The notes under the pieces are model-generated. The model was not told the DNA's origin. It saw nothing but the letters and a program-made list of their open reading frames with translations, and searched no databases. A stretch of 7,876 bases of DNA. It comes from Desulfuromonadaceae bacterium. GTDB taxonomy: Bacteria > Desulfobacterota > Desulfuromonadia > Desulfuromonadales > Geopsychrobacteraceae. A program made the position numbers and the translations under genes. Below, in pieces: positions 6,561 to 7,876 of the stretch (the first letter of the stretch is position 1; each line of letters starts with the position of its first letter). Where the stretch lies: the NCBI GenBank assembly GCA_013138655.1, contig WTCI01000309.1, positions 1-7,876 of the forward strand, given 5' to 3'.

Positions 6561-6926
6561 TTGAAAAAAATTCTGATAGCTGATGATTCTTCGACGATGC
6601 GGGCGCTGATCACCTCCACACTGGAATCGCTGGATGATTTCGAACTGATCGAGGCGACCAGTGGTTTTGATGCGTTACGCAAGTTGCCCAGAGACAAAGT
6701 GGACCTGATTCTTACTGACATAAATATGCCGGATATCAACGGCCTTGAGCTGGTCAGTTTTGTGCGCAATAACCCTCTCTATGAAAAGACCCCGTTGATT
6801 ATAATCAGTACCGAAGGAAGCGAGCGGGATCGCGAAAAGGGGCTTGCCCTCGGGGCGAATGCCTATCTCGTCAAGCCTTTCAAACCGGAAGCTTTACAGC
6901 GGTTGGTCGCTGAGCTGCTAGCTTAA
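6561..6926 (+). CDS. cheY: single-domain response regulator, CheY-like
   Basis: A stand-alone receiver of 121 residues from the TTG start, no output domain. The acidic pocket is D8-D9 (ILIADDSSTMR), the phosphoacceptor is D53 (LILTDINMPDINGLEL), the switch Thr is T84 (IIISTEGS), the aromatic switch position is Y102 (GANAYLVKPF) and the invariant Lys is K105. All residues needed for phosphorylation and signalling are present. The pattern MKKILIADDSSTMR...DINMPDINGLEL is typical of chemotaxis-type CheY proteins. The stop lies 11 bases before the cheA start, so CheA is its probable phosphodonor. Whether the output is the flagellar motor, type IV pili or another function cannot be told here, because no downstream partner is in view. 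Confidence 0.92.
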   Translation: MKKILIADDSSTMRALITSTLESLDDFELIEATSGFDALRKLPRDKVDLILTDINMPDINGLELVSFVRNNPLYEKTPLIIISTEGSERDREKGLALGANAYLVKPFKPEALQRLVAELLA

Positions 6927-6937
6927 AGGATAGGTGG

Positions 6938-7876
6938 ATGGCCAATCAGCCGATTGATGATTTTCTTGCCGAATCCGAGGAGCTCCTGGAGAAACTGAAT
7001 CAGGATCTGGCGGTTCTTGGTGATGAAGAGCAGACCGGGCAAACCAACCCGGATCTGCTGAATGGTATTTTTCGTGATGCCCACTCGATCAAAGGGCTGG
7101 CTGGGATGTTTGGCTTTGAGGATATCGCAGATCTTGCCCATCATCTGGAAAACCTGCTCGATCATCTTCGCCTGGGAAAGGTTGTGCTGGATGCGGATCT
7201 GATCGACTGTCTGTTTGATGTCTTGGAAGGTTTAGCGGGTTTGGTTCGTGGCAAAAGTGAAAACCCGGATTTCTCCCAGGATATTTCAGCCTACTTGACC
7301 CGGATTGACAAGCTACTGAACGCTCCTGCAGAGGAATCAACTCATCCTTTTGCCAAGTTGAATATCGATTCTTCTCTTCTTGATGTGTTAACAGAATATG
7401 AAGAGCATCGTTTACAGGAGAACCTGAAGCAGGGGAAATGCCTGTACTTGGTGAACGTGGCCTTTTCTCTGACGAGTTTCGACACTGAATTGGCTGCGCT
7501 GACCGAAAAAATCAAGGCCCGGGGTGAGGTGATCAGTACCTTGCCGGGCAGTGATAATGACAACCCGGAAAAGCTGGCTTTCCGAATCCTTTGTGGGACC
7601 ACCCTTGATGTTGAGCAACTCGGGGAGCAGTTGGCATTTGACGATCTGGAGATCAGTGTGGTTGCCGATTTTGCCGAGCCGCCAGCGAAAAAGGCTGCAG
7701 CAACAGAAATTGCTGCGCGAAATATTGAACAAGTTGTTGAAGGTTCACCAATGACCCCAGCTCAACCTGCGGTGATACCGACGGCGCCGGCCGGCGAAAT
7801 TGTTCCCGAACCAGCGGTTACTTCAGTAGCAACGGTGAAGAAAGAAGAGACAGCACGTTCATTCACCAGTACTGTA
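6938..7876 (+). CDS. cheA: chemotaxis histidine kinase CheA, N-terminal part (3' end outside window)
   Basis: The frame opens at the ATG (6938-6940), 7 bases after AAAGGA (6925-6930), and is open for 313 codons to the window edge. Residues 1-105 form a P1/HPt domain: FLAESEELLEKLNQDL at 9-24, FRDAHSIKGLAGMFGF at 45-60 with phosphoaccepting H49, and LAHHLENLLDHLRLGK at 66-81. Residues about 145-245 form an alpha/beta segment (YLVNVAFSL; ISTLPGSDND; KLAFRILCGTT; LEISVVADF) in the place of a P2 domain, compatible with a CheY/CheB-docking module though not close to the E. coli P2. From about 246 to 305 comes an Ala/Pro/Glu-rich flexible linker, as expected before the P3 dimerisation domain. The kinase core (P3-P4-P5) should lie just beyond the window. 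It autophosphorylates via P4 and passes phosphate from H49 to CheY. Co-transcription with cheY is likely from the 11-base spacing. Confidence 0.9.
   Translation, partial: MANQPIDDFLAESEELLEKLNQDLAVLGDEEQTGQTNPDLLNGIFRDAHSIKGLAGMFGFEDIADLAHHLENLLDHLRLGKVVLDADLIDCLFDVLEGLAGLVRGKSENPDFSQDISAYLTRIDKLLNAPAEESTHPFAKLNIDSSLLDVLTEYEEHRLQENLKQGKCLYLVNVAFSLTSFDTELAALTEKIKARGEVISTLPGSDNDNPEKLAFRILCGTTLDVEQLGEQLAFDDLEISVVADFAEPPAKKAAATEIAARNIEQVVEGSPMTPAQPAVIPTAPAGEIVPEPAVTSVATVKKEETARSFTSTV

Overview
The window is a chromosomal, housekeeping-rich segment of a Gram-negative bacterium. The gene order tmk-holB-ricT on the minus strand, rnc-era-der on the plus strand, and then a PATAN/DUF4388 protein with a stand-alone CheY and a CheA, together with the moderate GC codon use, fits Desulfuromonadota (Geobacter/Desulfuromonas/Pelobacter-like) best. 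That placement is inferred from gene content and style, not from a marker search.

Layout. Positions 1-2017 (minus strand) hold a compact operon read leftward: thymidylate kinase (tmk), the DNA polymerase III delta-prime clamp-loader subunit (holB, 4-base overlap with tmk) and a PSP1/RicT-type protein cut by the window edge. Positions 2018-2234 are a divergent intergenic region with a sigma70-like promoter for each direction. Positions 2235-5326 (plus strand) hold rnc (RNase III), era (4-base overlap with rnc) and der, an RNA-processing and ribosome-assembly operon. Between era and der lies a roughly 147-base palindromic, MITE-like element with terminal inverted repeats and an 8-base flanking direct repeat; removing it and one repeat copy would bring era and der to a 20-base spacing. 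Positions 5436-7876 (plus strand) hold a signalling module: a DUF4388 protein with a possible GAF-like C-terminal half, a single-domain receiver (cheY) and the N-terminal 313 codons of cheA, which runs off the end.

How the genes work together. The left operon supplies dTDP synthesis and a replisome component. The middle operon couples rRNA/dsRNA cleavage with two GTPases that mature the 30S (Era) and 50S (Der) subunits. The right module is the start of a CheA-CheY phosphorelay with an unusual leading partner; no chemoreceptor, CheW, CheR or CheB is visible inside the window. There is no stretch over 300 bases without a gene, and I saw no tRNA, rRNA, CRISPR array or complete transposase gene. 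The least ordinary item is the mobile-looking hairpin element inside the era-der operon.
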